Origin: Cryptomeria japonica
Lineage: Eukaryota; Streptophyta; Pinopsida; Cupressales; Cupressaceae
DNA: 64,000 nt
Assembly (NCBI RefSeq): GCF_030272615.1
Contig: NC_081409.1
Location: forward strand, 617,529,755-617,593,754
Direction of reading: 5' to 3'
Shown: positions 13,294 to 25,138 of the stretch, one piece after another
Layout: each line of letters starts with the position of its first letter
How positions within the stretch are numbered: the first letter of the stretch is position 1
Made by a program: the position numbers and the translations under genes
The notes under the pieces: generated by a model
Databases searched by the model: none
The model's input: the letters and a program-made list of their open reading frames with translations, nothing else
What the model was told of the DNA's origin: nothing

Positions 13294-14950
13294 TATAGCA
13301 TCATAAATTGTACACCCTTAATTAGGGTTGTCAAATTCCACACTTCAATTAACACCCACCTTAGTGTGTCCCATTGCATCTTGCATTTATAGGGATTATT
13401 TAGGCATTTAATTATTAATTTAATTAAATCCAAAGTTCTTATTCAATAAGTCACACATCATAAAATTGGGCCCTTAACCCTAGGTGAACCCATTTTTATT
13501 TTCTTTTAAATTAATCCTAATAATGTCCAAATTTCAATCTTCAAGACACATTTTGTCATATCTAAATATTTGGATTGACCTACTGTGTTGGATTTGACTT
13601 TATAATCGCAATATCTTACATCCCTAAAAAATTAGAAAAAAGTCGGACGGACTAGAATCCTAGCATTTTGGTTCCGTACTTTTTACCCTGAATTTTGAGA
13701 GCTTAATTTTGTGGTATTATAATGTTCAAATCCTTCTTTGTGTCAATTTTTATTAATTATAACTCGACCTGTTATCAAAATTAAATTTAGGGTTTCATAT
13801 ATAAATTCTTTTTATTCTCCTCATTTGAGGATCCTAATCTAGCAATTGAAGGAGATCCTTGTGAAGTGAAAGAATAGGTTTATGTGAAATCTACAATCAG
13901 CAAATTCATCATCAATCAAGTATTCATCAACACTTTTATCATTCATGGAAGCTTTAAGAGATATTGAAGATTATTAAGGAGATCACCAATTATTGATTGG
14001 CTTGTACCTCTTCCTTATGATTTGGTATGGTTTCATGTTATTTTCATATCTCTATTTAAGTTTTAGATCTACACAACATTAATTTTCAAATTTTCATTAT
14101 TGATTTAGATCTACATTGCATTTGTGATTTGAAGCATTTACATTACATTCATTTTAGGATTTTTACTCAAAACATAGGGTAGAACTCTAGTTTGCATATA
14201 GCTCATAAGAATATTACAACAACATGAGATTCTAGGGCACACACACATTTTCAGTATAGTATCGGTTATTTGTGGAGATGGAAATCACCAAAACAAGGGG
14301 TTTGACTAAGGAAAAACCCTATATAACCACAAACATACCATTTTCTAGCTTGCAGGTATAGTTATATATTTTCATCGGAGCGGGCAATTTTTGGGAGATC
14401 TCAACGAACAACCATAGACCCATTATAAAAAACTGGACCTGATTTTTAGGGACCAAGGCACCCCACACCCTAGTCCTCCAGGACCAGAGAAATATACACC
14501 CTGGTCCTCCTTATTTGGCTCTAGATTTGACAAGCTTACCTCAAACAGACTCAGAAATAGGTCCCCCAATTTGTAGCTCAGTTCAGTCTCTAAGACCAAG
14601 GTGCCCAGTGCCCTGGTCCTATCAATTCAAGCTCAATTTCTGATTACAAGTGCACATCAAAATTTCATTCTCAGATCTGTACTTTTTTTTCTCAGTTCAG
14701 TAACTGCATCAGTCTGTTATTATTGTTGTTATAGTCACATTTGTTCATCCAGTTAGCATAGCTTTGCATTCTCCTACATTTAACATATTCCTTTCATATT
14801 AGCGAAGGAATAGAAACCCTAAAAGCATCCCTTGCTCTTTCACAAGAGTTACTCAAAGAGGATTATTAATTTAGGTGCTTTCATATTCCAATGTTTAGAT
14901 GAAAGTGGGATTAGGTCCTAAACTACTCGATTCCATTTTCACCCTACACA
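13294..14950 (+). repeat. 5' LTR of element F
   Basis: It starts TATAGCATCATAAATTGTAC, a decayed form of the TGTAGCGTCGTAAATTGTAC that begins D's LTR on the minus strand, and ends CACCCTACACA. The length of 1,657 bp is one base short of D's 1,658 bp. It contains a TATA-like TATATAAAT near 13798 and the conserved block GACTAAGGAAAAACCCTATA near 14307-14326. GC-rich GACCAAGG...GCCC modules lie at 14450-14520 and 14594-14620. Confidence 0.7.
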
Positions 14951-14953
14951 TTT

Positions 14954-14963
14954 TGGTGAACCC
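14954..14963 (+). other. Primer-binding site of element F
   Basis: TGGTGAACCC begins three bases after the LTR end. The same TGGTGAACCC follows the 5' LTR of element D on the minus strand, so the two elements share priming. I could not assign the tRNA. Confidence 0.6.
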
Positions 14964-15285
14964 TACTTTCTTACACTTGCATTAATTATGATTTTCATCT
15001 TTAGATCTGATCTATATGCACTTAAACATTCATATTTGTAATCATTTATTAAACATATAGCTTATGCACTTTCATTAATTGTATTGGTTAGTTCATATAC
15101 TTATAATTAGTTAATCACATAATTGCTTCATTGCTTAGACATTCAATTTACTTTCTTTATTTGCATTGTTTCTTTCATTGCATTTTATATATGTGTAAAA
15201 AGGGGACATTTTCAAATATTTTCATGTTGCCAATTTTTTTTTTAGGGTGATACCCTAAACCCAATTCCATGTCTTCAATGTTAGG

Positions 15286-16838
15286 ATGACATGTCAGCCT
15301 TCAACCGCCTTGTCTTTGCATCATCATAGTTTCTTAGACCTTCTTATGCTTCACCCCCTTCCTAATGATCCTACTAAGGACATTTTGAGGCAAGAGGATG
15401 ATTTCAACAAAACCTTTATTAATTCTCTCCCTCATAAAAATGAAGCACTAATACATAGTGTTATTCCCTCTCCCAAAATTGGCCCTATCCATGAGGACAT
15501 CATAGTGCAAGAAGATATTTTTAACACTTCTCTCAATGATCTCCCTTTTTGGGCTGAACTATTCAACATTTATGTTGACTATTCTCTTAATCTGTCCCTC
15601 CTCCATGAAAGTACATCGGTGAAAGAGGATGAAACTATGATAAAAGAGGGGGATATGATTCACAATTCCCTTAATAACACCTCACCTCCCATAATTGGCT
15701 CTACTCATGAGAGCACCCTAGTTCAAGAAGAGATTGTTAATATTTCTTTCAAATATCTCTCTCTCAAGGCTGAAGCTTTGAAGAGTAATGTTGATCCTTC
15801 TCCTAGAGTGTACCTCCCCATGTGAATCCTTTGGTGATAGAGGATGATATGATGGATACCTTTCCTAGTCATGCTATACCTTCTTTCAATAGTCTTACCT
15901 CTAGGGATGAAGCATTACTAACTAATGCTAATCCCTCTCCCAAAATTGATCCTATCCATGATAACATTTTAGTGCAAGAAAAGACTATCAACACTTCTTT
16001 CAATAATCCCTATCATATGAATGATGTTGATCCTTCTCCTAAAATGTACACCCCTTGTAAGGATACTTTGGAATAAGAGAATGATCTTAATTTACAAGGG
16101 TTTAATATCATTAATACTCCCCTCTATGAGGATTTCCCTTTCATTCAATTTGAAGAAAAACCTATTCATGAAGAAATTTTTAAGGTTGATAATCCTCTTT
16201 ATGAACCACTTGATGATTTTAGCTCTACTAGACCTTCCTCACATGTTCCCAAACCCTCTTTGATCAATATGATACATGTAAATGGTTACAAAATACCTAA
16301 TAAACCTCTCTTCATGGTTCAAGGTGCTAGTCCTTCTCCAAATTCTTAACCTCTCAATAAGCATATTTTTGTGGTGCAAGGTGGTTATAGTAATGATGTC
16401 TTTTGCACTCCTAACAAACTAGTTATTACTGTGCAAGGGGGTTATCCCACTAAGAATCCTTGTGAATGTGCCAAACAAATCACTCAAGAGAGTTACAATT
16501 TAGTTGCCAACACCTATAATATGAGGAACAATAGGAAACCTTATCCTCCTCCACTTATCCCTTCTTCTCTTCCAACTTCTCAACCAATACTTCCACCAGC
16601 ACCTTGTTTATCACAACTTCTTGGTAAAGAGGATGATCTTATTGAACAACTTAAAGCTACTTCTACTAAGATATCTCTTTGGGATTTAATCCAAACTTCA
16701 TCCACACATCGTAGAATATTACAATATGCTTTAAAGAACTTAAATGTGCCACCTATAGTGACACCTAATAATATGGATTCTTTGATTGATCCTATGAAAT
16801 AACCTAAAGCTAAAATTGAGTTTTCACAAGATGAGTTA
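15286..16838 (+). pseudogene. Element F gag-pro, N-terminal part
   Basis: Plus-strand pieces in shifting frames (about 15286-15825, 15822-16260, 16270-16838). The first half is a set of degenerate repeats of about 50 residues, built around PSPK..PIHE..(I/L)VQE..(N)TSFN. The second half carries repeats of the form NKP...VQG and a conserved segment DDLIEQLKATSTKISLWDL. This matches EYDLIEQLKATPAKISLLDL in D and corresponds to the gag-to-protease linker of Tat elements. Stops and frameshifts show it is dead. The frame ends at ...FSQDEL, where A2 is inserted. Confidence 0.75.
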
Positions 16839-17164
16839 TGTAATGCCCACCAAAATACCCTAGAGAAATAAACCAACTAATATGCAAATAGAGACATTTT
16901 TATTTTTAAAAATCATCTAAGAAACAATATAATCAATTACTCATATGCATCACACGACCATTACAAGATATACACATATCCATCATAAACATAATCATAA
17001 AATCATAACCATATGAACTCATTACGCGAGCAGAAATATACACAACTCAACATTTAACTTCTCTAGGGTATCTCAATGCCATTACTTATAACATCAACAA
17101 GAACATATCATCATGCTTACTACAATGATCTAAAGCAATCTAACACAACTAACATATACTCCTT

Positions 17165-17860
17165 CCATACATACATACATACATACATACATAATATATA
17201 TATATGTATATATATGTATATATATATAATGTATGTATGTATGTATTTATGTATGTATGTATGTGTAAATATATGTATATATGTGTATATATATGTATAT
17301 AGATATACATATGTATATATGTATATATATACATACACATATACATATACATAAACATATACATATACATTTACATATACATATATACATGTATATGTAT
17401 ATGTATGTATATATATTTGTATATACATATATATGTATATATATACATACACAAATATATATGTATGTATATATATAGGTATATATGTGTGTATATATGT
17501 GTGTATATACATATATACATATATATATATATACATATACATATATATACATATATATACATATATATGCATATACACATATATACATATATATGCACAC
17601 ATATATATTTGTGTATATGTGTGTGTGTGTAGATATACATATATGTATGTATGTATATATATGTATATATGCATATATGTATATCTATACATACATATAT
17701 ATACATACATACATACATACACACACACATATATATACATATATATATATATACATACACATACACACACACACATATATATGTATATGTATGTATATAT
17801 ACTATATGTATATATACATATGTATATGTGTGTATATGTAAGTATATGTATGTATATATA
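17165..17860. repeat. ATAC/ATGT-type microsatellite, left half
   Basis: About 700 bases of interrupted (ATAC)n, (ATGT)n and (AT)n. Open frames in it are meaningless Tyr/Ile/His/Met strings. The copia element inserted at its right end, and the array resumes at 24957. Confidence 0.95.
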
Positions 17861-19424
17861 TGGTGGCAATATTGCATTATAACAGACAATGAAATATTGT
17901 TGGCATTTCATAAGGATATTGAGAAGGTTGTTGATGATTATGGATATAACTGATTAAAGATGTTTACTGTCTTGATATTATTATTTTGTCATTGATGTCA
18001 AGAAATTGATTTTCTAATTCAGTATGATGTTGCCATATCTTGAGAAGTATTATTTGAAGATTATAAAGATGTCGATAAAAGACACAAGAAAGAATATGAT
18101 GAATAAGTGGATGAATAAGGTATTCAATGGGCAACTACTACCAAGTCAGACAATGATGATATCATGATGTTTAGATAGTTTTAACATCATACATATGTTG
18201 TAAATTGTGAAGGTTAATACTATACTATGTTACTAAGCAAAGAAACTAGTTAGTAAACCCTAAGGAACCTAGTCAGTAAATCCTAAGGTTATCGCTATCG
18301 GTTAATGAAGGCGGAATGTCTACCGAGTGAAGTTTAGTATTCACCAAGTTATAACCAAGTTGCTACCGAGTTGTAACCGAGCTATAATAGAATGCATTAA
18401 ATGTTTGCATGCGTTATTTAATGAAGGAAGCTAATGAGCTGGAATTGATTAAATGATTGGTGAGCCATGGATGAAGTTTGTTAATGAATCTAAGGCAATG
18501 AAAATTCAGCATGAAGATCTATAGCACAGATTGAACCGCAATACCCTAGCACAAGTTCCAAGACTAATATGCAAGTTCCAAGGCAAGGTAAAACATTTTC
18601 AGATCGAAAGATGCATTGAACCTGGACAAGATTGAAGATCTGATGGCTATAATTGATCATGGGAAATGTGATCAAGGAGATTAACTGGTTACCTGATTGT
18701 TTATAAATAGGAAATTGTTGATAAACAATCTATGCGGGCAAGTGTATGCACATGGATGCTACATAGTAATTACCGAGCACAGAAGCTTGAAGACCTGTTT
18801 GAATAACAGAGTATAGAAGCCCAACAGATAGACAAGATTAGTTCTATGTCTAGATTGTATTGAACAAATAGGAATCTGCTTTAGCATTTTAGATGTGAAG
18901 TTGCAGATAGATTTTTATTACTGTTATTTTGTGAAAGTGACAGAAAATCTCTTAACCAAGTGGACTTAATAGTCTTATTTGTAAAACCCTCTAGCAAGGT
19001 GACATTCTGATTGAGTGTTTGAAATCCTTTAACAAGGTCACTTCTAACAAGGTGAAGATCCTAACAGATCTGAGGGAAATCCCTTAACCGGGTCACATCT
19101 AGCAATCTGTTTGTAATCTTTAATAGGATTTGTTTTTAACCGAGCATACTCTAGAAGAGTATATTTCTTAGTGGGTCCGAAATCCCATAGTGGTTTTTCC
19201 CTATTTGGGTTTCCACGTTAAATCTGGTGTTATGAGGTTTATGATGTTTATATGCTTTTGAGTTTGCATGTTTGACAGTTTTGGTTATATTAGTGATATA
19301 TATGTTACCGAGGTTGAATCTGATGTTTTTATGGATGATTAAGTTTGTATGATTCACCCCCCCCCCCCCCCTCTCATCTTGTTGGCTATTGGATCTGTAC
19401 TTATATTAAGTATCAAAACTATCA
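17861..19424 (+). repeat. 5' LTR of the copia element
   Basis: 1,564 bp, from TGGTGGCAATATTGC to CAAAACTATCA. The only length difference from the 3' LTR (7 bp) is explained by the poly-C run near 19356-19370, 15 C here against 8 C there. Over the first 480 bases I counted about 21 substitutions, roughly 96% identity. The upstream part has repeated ACCGAGTT-like motifs. Confidence 0.93.
18702..18709 (+). promoter_or_regulatory. TATA box of the copia 5' LTR
   Basis: TATAAATA, conserved at the same place in the 3' LTR (24243-24250), followed by a transcript-leader-like sequence. It is about 840 bp into the LTR. Confidence 0.6.
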
Positions 19425-19426
19425 AT

Positions 19427-19438
19427 TGGTATCAGAGC
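19427..19438 (+). other. Primer-binding site (initiator tRNA-Met)
   Basis: TGGTATCAGAGC starts two bases after the CA end of the 5' LTR. It is the standard primer site of plant copia elements. Confidence 0.93.
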
Positions 19439-19489
19439 TTTGGACTCTAGAAGGAAAAGTTTAAAGGCACTTGAGTTAAAGATCCAAAG

Positions 19490-20397
19490 ATGTATAAGAG
19501 GGATGCATCGAAGCTGAACAAGTCAAGTTTTTCTACATGGCAGAAAAGGATGAAGTTGCATCTACCAGGAGTTGGAGAATATGTTGTATACTATCTGGAG
19601 AATGATTCCATTGACTATGGAAGAGATAAAGGCAAAGCAAGAACATATTCAAGCAATGATTGAAATAACATCTGCATTGACTGACTCAGAGTTTAATGAT
19701 CTAGAAGACTGCAATGATGCAAAGGCAATGTGGGATAAGCTCATATCAGTATATGGAGGAGATGAACATGTTCAAAGAGAAAAAGTAGATAGTCTAAGAG
19801 GACAACTTGAATCTATGAGGATGAATGAAGGTGAGAACATAACTCAGTACAGTACAAGACTAAAGGAGATTGTCAATCAAATCAAAGGAGCAAGTGGAAC
19901 TATTGAAGAAAAGGATATAACAAGTAAGTTGTTGAGAATGCTTCTACCAGCTTATGCAATCCGAGTCTTTGCAAATCAATGAATTGAGGTCTGTACCTAA
20001 TATGTCAGTTTCTTTAGATGCTACTATTGGTAAGCTACATGCATTTGAGTTAAGTAATTTTGATAAAAGTGGATCTTCGGTAAATAAAGTTGAATCTGCA
20101 TTTAGTTCTTTTCATCTTGATGAATCTAATGATTACAATGAAAGAAAGTATAAGTACTCTGAAGGAGATCATAGTGGAGCAATTGAAAGATTTCATAAGA
20201 ACATGGAAGAAGTACACAAACTGTATGAGGAAATCAGAAAGCAAGAAGAGTTTGAAGCACTATTAGCCAAAAGGTTACCGAGAGGCAAAGGTAAGTATAA
20301 AGGAAAACTACCTTTAAAATGTTTCAATTGTGATAAGATAGGACATATGGCTTCTAACTGTCCTGACAAAGATTTTACTAAAAAGAGAGATTACTAA
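19490..20397 (+). pseudogene. Copia gag with zinc knuckle, frameshifted
   Basis: Three frames are needed. ATG 19490 opens the N-terminus (SFSTWQKRMKLHL); the frame of 19572-19982 carries the capsid-like domain (KAMWDKLISVYGG, LESMRMNEGENITQY); and the frame of 19954-20397 holds the end with the CCHC knuckle CFNCDKIGHMASNC. Shifts lie near 19570-19610 and 19960-19985. The last frame runs straight on into protease past a TAA at 20395, which suggests the ancestral element made a single gag-pol polyprotein. Gag would package the RNA in cytoplasmic particles. Confidence 0.9.
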
Positions 20398-23283
20398 GAT
20401 GACAGACAGAAAGATAATCATTACAGAGGACACCGAGACTTCAGAAGAAGAGATAAAAAGACATGCTTAATAGCTGATGAGGAATCCAATGATGATAAAT
20501 CAAATGAGACTAATACAAAGGAAGTAGTTTATGTGGCTATCAAAGATGGATCAGATGAAGAAAGATATGAAGAAAAAGCCCTAATATCTCACATAAACAC
20601 TAATGATTCTTGGATTATAGATAGTGGATGCTCACATCATATGACAGGAGATAAACACAAGTTTGTTATATTAGAAGATTATGATGGAGGCTATGTTAGA
20701 TTTGGTAATGATGCACCATGTCCGGTGAAAGGTAAAGGATCTATAACACTTCTTGACAATGTAAGATGCAATGATGTTTATTGGGTTGAAGGTTTGAAAT
20801 ATAATTTGTTGAGTGTAGCACAGCTAAACAACACAGGTTACCGAATAGAATTTCAGAAAGGAATTGTCAAAGTTCATGACAAAAATGGAAAGTTAGCTAC
20901 TACCACGACACAAACAAAAGGTAACACATTTCACCTTGACTCAACTCATAACAAGTGTTTTTATGCAAAGATAGATGATACCTGGTTATGGCATAAAAGG
21001 TTTTGTCATGTCAATTTTGATAATCTGATCAAAATAAGTAAGAAGCACCGAGTAAGAGGTCTACCAAGTCTTGAAAAACCTGAGAATGCTATGTGTTGAG
21101 GATGCTAGATGGGTAAGATGACAAGATCAAACTTTACAAGTAAGTCTTACACTTCTAAGGGAATTTTAGATCTAGTGCACACTGATCTTTGTGGTCCTAT
21201 GAAAGTTCAAAGTTATTATGGTGATAAATATTTCATATTATTTGTGGATGACTATTCAAGGATGATGTCAGTAATGTTTTTAAAAGAAAAATCAGAAGCT
21301 TTTCAAATGTTTAAATGGTACAAGGCAAAAGTTGAAAATGAAACAGGAAGACAACTGAAATGTCTTAGATCAGATAGAGGAGGAGAGTTCACATCTGATG
21401 AGTTCAATTTATTTTGCAATGATCATGGTATTAAAAGACAAGTCTCTGCATCGAGAACCCCACAGCAGAATGGAATAGCTGAGAGAAGAAATAGATCTAT
21501 TGTGGATTGTGCTATAACACTGATGATTGAAAAGAATGTGCCACAAACATTTTGGAGAGAAGCAATAAGCACAACAATTTACACCTTGAACTGAGTTCAA
21601 TTGAAGAAAGGTACTTTGAAGACACCATATGAAATCTGGTATGATAAGAAACCTAATGTAAGTTATTTTAAAATCTTTGGAAGTAGATGCTATGTTCACA
21701 AAGATGATAGAAATGGCAAGTTTGATCAGAAAAGTGAAGAAGGAACATTTCTAGGTTATTCTTCTAGAAGCAAAGCATTTAAATGTCTGATCAAATCATC
21801 TAACAAAATAGTAGAAAGTGCAAATGTGAAAATTGATGAATTTGCAGAAAGAAATGATGAAGGAAATTCCAAGGAACCAGAAGACTATGATGAATTTGTC
21901 TATGTTCAACCGAGAAGTCTTACCGAGAAGACTGTTGAAGAAAATGAAGAGAATATCCAGTTACTAAGTGATGAAGAAGATCATACAGAGCCTACCAAGC
22001 CTGTATTAGCCAAGTATGTCAGAAGACATTATGCACCAAGTCAGATTATAGGAGATAAGGATGATCCAGTGATGACAAGGAACAAACTGAGACGGAACAC
22101 ATGTTTGATATCTGAATTTGAACCGAGAATAGTGAAAGAGGCATTTAACAGTGAAGATTGGATAAATGTTATGACAGAAGAGATTGATCAAATCAAGAAG
22201 AATGACACATGGACACTAATCCCAAGACCAAAGGACAAACATGTAATCGGTACAAAGTGGATTTTTAGAAACAAGCTGAATGAAAAAGGAGAGGTTGTTC
22301 GAAACAAAGAAAGACTAGTTTGCAAAGGTTATGCTCAAGAAGAAGGAATTGATTATGGTGAAACTTTTGCACCTGTTGCTAGACTTGAAGGAGTAAGAAC
22401 ATTGTTGGCCTATGCTACTTTCAAAAAATTCAAGGTATATCAAATGGATGTCAAATCTGCATTTCTAAATGGAATATTAGAAGAAGAAGTTTTTATTGAA
22501 CAACCTGAAGGATTTGTTGAAAACAATAATAAAGATCAGGTATGTAAATTGAACAAAGCTTTATATGGTTTGAAACAAGCACCTAGAGCATGGTATGAAA
22601 GATTGCACTCTTATTTGATTAAGATTGGTTTTATAAGGACAAGTGAGAACATCAACATGTACATGAAGAATGATGAAAATGGAATACTGATCTCAGCCAT
22701 ATTTGTTGATGATATTATATTTTGTGGAAATGACTCTTTATGCAAGAACTTTGGAAATGAAATGAGCAAAGAATTTGAGATGTCATTAATCGGTGAGATA
22801 AAGTATTTTATAGGTTTACAGATACTGCAAATGAAAAATGATATTTTCATTACTCAATCCAAGTACATAAAGGAAATCTTCAAGAAATTTGGAATGGAGG
22901 ATTCAAAACTAGTAAGTACTCTTATGACTACCAACTGTAAATTATCAAAGAATGATGAATCTGCATCTGTTGATGAGACACTTTACCGATCCATGATTGG
23001 AAAACTACAATATGTTGTTCACAGCAGACCAGACATAGCACATGCAGTAGGTATAGTTGCAAGATTCTCTGTAGATCCTAAGGAAACACACATGACAACA
23101 ATCAAAAGAATTTTTAGATACTTGAAAGGCACTGAGGATTATGGATTAGTATATCAGAAAGGAAATGATTTTGATTTAAAAGTTTATACTGATGCTGATT
23201 GGGCAGGCAACATTGATGACAGAAAAAGCACAAGTGGAGGAGCTTTCTTTTTAGGAGAAAGACTAGTATGGAAAGAAGAATGA
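20398..23283 (+). pseudogene. Copia pol: protease, integrase, RT, partial RNase H
   Basis: One frame is broken by TGA 21097, TAG 21106 and TGA 21592 (and TAA 20395 upstream). In order: protease DSGCSHHMTG near 20620; GAG-pre-integrase LWHKRFCHVNFDNL; integrase with HTDLCGPM, SDRGGEF and NGIAERRN supplying D, D and E; RT with [11 protein letters not shown] and the FVDDIIF active site near 22700; and RNase H beginning [15 protein letters not shown]. The RNase H then stops at WKEE (23283) without the usual SWSSKKQ...STAEAEY segment, so about 100 codons are gone. TGA 21592 falls where copia integrases usually have Arg (LNRVQ), consistent with CGA to TGA. Confidence 0.93.
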
Positions 23284-23388
23284 AGAAAAGAGGAGAAGTC
23301 TAATGTGTGGGGGAGAGCATTTCAGCATTTTAGAATCAAAGCAATCCGAATCTTTTAAGGTCAAATCAATCGGTTTTGCCATCAATGC

Positions 23389-23400
23389 CAAAGGGGGAGA
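23389..23400 (+). other. Polypurine tract of the copia element
   Basis: The purine run AAAGGGGGAGA lies immediately before the 3' LTR start TGTTGG at 23402. It is the expected second-strand primer. Confidence 0.85.
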
Positions 23401-23401
23401 T

Positions 23402-24958
23402 TGTTGGCAATATTGCATTATAACAGACAATGAAAGATTGTTGGCATTTCATAAGGATATTGAGAAGGTTGTTGATGATTATGGATATAACTGATTAAAG
23501 ATGTTTACTGTCTTGATATTATTATTTTGTCATTGATGTCAAGAAATTGATTTTCTAATTCAGTATGATGTTGCCATATCTTGAGAAGTATGATTTGAAG
23601 ATTATAAAGATGTCGGTAAAAGACACAGGAAAGAATATGATGAATAAGGGGATGAATAAGGTATTCAATGGGCAACTACTACCAAGTCAGACAATGATGA
23701 GATCATGATGTTTAGATTGTTTTAACATCATACATATGCTGTAAATTGTGAAGGTTAATACTATACTATGTTACCAAGCAAAGAACCTAGTCGGTAAACC
23801 CTAAGGAACCTAGTCGGTAAACCCTAAGGTTATCGTTATCAGTTAATGAAGGTGGAATGTCTACCATGTGAAGTTTAGTATTCACCGAGTTATAACCGAG
23901 TTGCTACCGAGTTGTAACCAAGCTATAACAAAATGCATTAAATGTTTACATGCGTTATTTAATGAAGGAAGCTGATGAGCTGGAATTGATTAAATGATTG
24001 GTGAGCCGTGGATGAAGTTTGTTAATAAATCTAAGGCAATGAAAATTCGGCATGAAGATCTACAGCGCAGATTGAACTGCAATACCCTAGCACAAGTTCC
24101 AAGACTAATATACAACTTCCAAGGCAGGGTAAAACATTTTCAGATCGAAAGATGCATTGAACCTAGACAAGATTGAAGATCTGATAGCTATAATTGATCA
24201 TGGGAAATGTGATCAAGGAGATTAAGTGGTTACCTAATTGTTTATAAATAGGAAATTGTTGATAAACAATGTATGCGGGCAAGTGTATGCACAGGGATGC
24301 TACATAGTAATTACCGAGCACAGAAGCTTGAAGACCTGTTTGAATAACAGAGTATAGAAGCCTAGCAGATAGACAAGATTAGTTCTATGTCTAGATTGTA
24401 TTGAACAAATAGGAATCTGCTTTAGCATTTTAGATGTGAAGTTGCAGATAGATTTTTATTACTGTTATTTTGTGAAAGTGACAGAAAATCTCTTAACCGA
24501 GTGGACTTAACAGTCTTATTTGTAAAACCCTCTAGCAAGGTGACATTCTGATTGAGTGTTTGAAATCCTTTAACAAGGTCACTTCTAACAAGGTGAAGAT
24601 CCTAACAGATCTGAGGGAAATCCCTTAACCGAGTCACATCTAGCAATGTGTTTGTAATCTTTAACAGGATTTTCTTTTAACCAAGCATACTCTAGAAGAG
24701 TATATTTCTTAGTGGGTCCGAAATCCCATAGTGGTTTTTCCCTATTTGGGTTTGCACATTAAATCTGGTGTTATGAGGTTTATGATGTTTATATGCTTTT
24801 GAGTTTGCATGTTTGACAATTTTGGTTATATTACTGATATATATGTTACCGAGGTTGAATCTGATGTTTTTATGGATGATTAAGTTTGTATGATTCACCC
24901 CCCCCTCTCATCTTGTTGGCTATTGGATCCGTACTTATATTAAGTATCAGAACTATCA
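23402..24958 (+). repeat. 3' LTR of the copia element
   Basis: 1,557 bp, from TGTTGGCAATATTGC to CAGAACTATCA, near-collinear with the 5' LTR. It carries two AAACCCTAA telo-box motifs at 23796-23804 and 23819-23827; in the 5' LTR only the first (18255-18263) is intact. Confidence 0.93.
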
Positions 24959-25086
24959 TATATATACATATGTATGCATATGTGTATATATGTATGTATG
25001 CATATGTGTATATATGTATGTATACATATGTATACATATATATGCATATGTATACATATATACATATATACATATATACGTATATA

Positions 25087-25128
<42 letters not shown>

Positions 25129-25138
25129 TATATATATA
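24957..25138. repeat. AT-rich microsatellite, right half
   Basis: (ATAC)n and (AT)n continuing the array at 17165-17860 after the copia element. Beyond it, LTR A2 sequence resumes (CCCTTAGGATTTATTTTAAG, matching A1 near 7690). Confidence 0.9.

Larger units (their letters stand above)
17861..24958 (+). mobile_element. Ty1/copia retrotransposon with both LTRs
   Basis: A 7.1-kb element with LTRs at 17861-19424 and 23402-24958, an initiator tRNA-Met primer-binding site, gag with a zinc knuckle, protease, integrase, RT and a partial RNase H in the copia order, and a polypurine tract. It inserted into the AT microsatellite of A2, so the TSD cannot be fixed: the flanks are runs of TATA. It is inactive, with stops, gag frameshifts and a lost RNase H end. 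Confidence 0.95.

Noticed and set aside
17076-17953. Many long ORFs on both strands rich in Tyr, Ile, His and Met
   Set aside because: They are translations of an ATAC/ATGT microsatellite; all frames are open simply because the repeat lacks stops.
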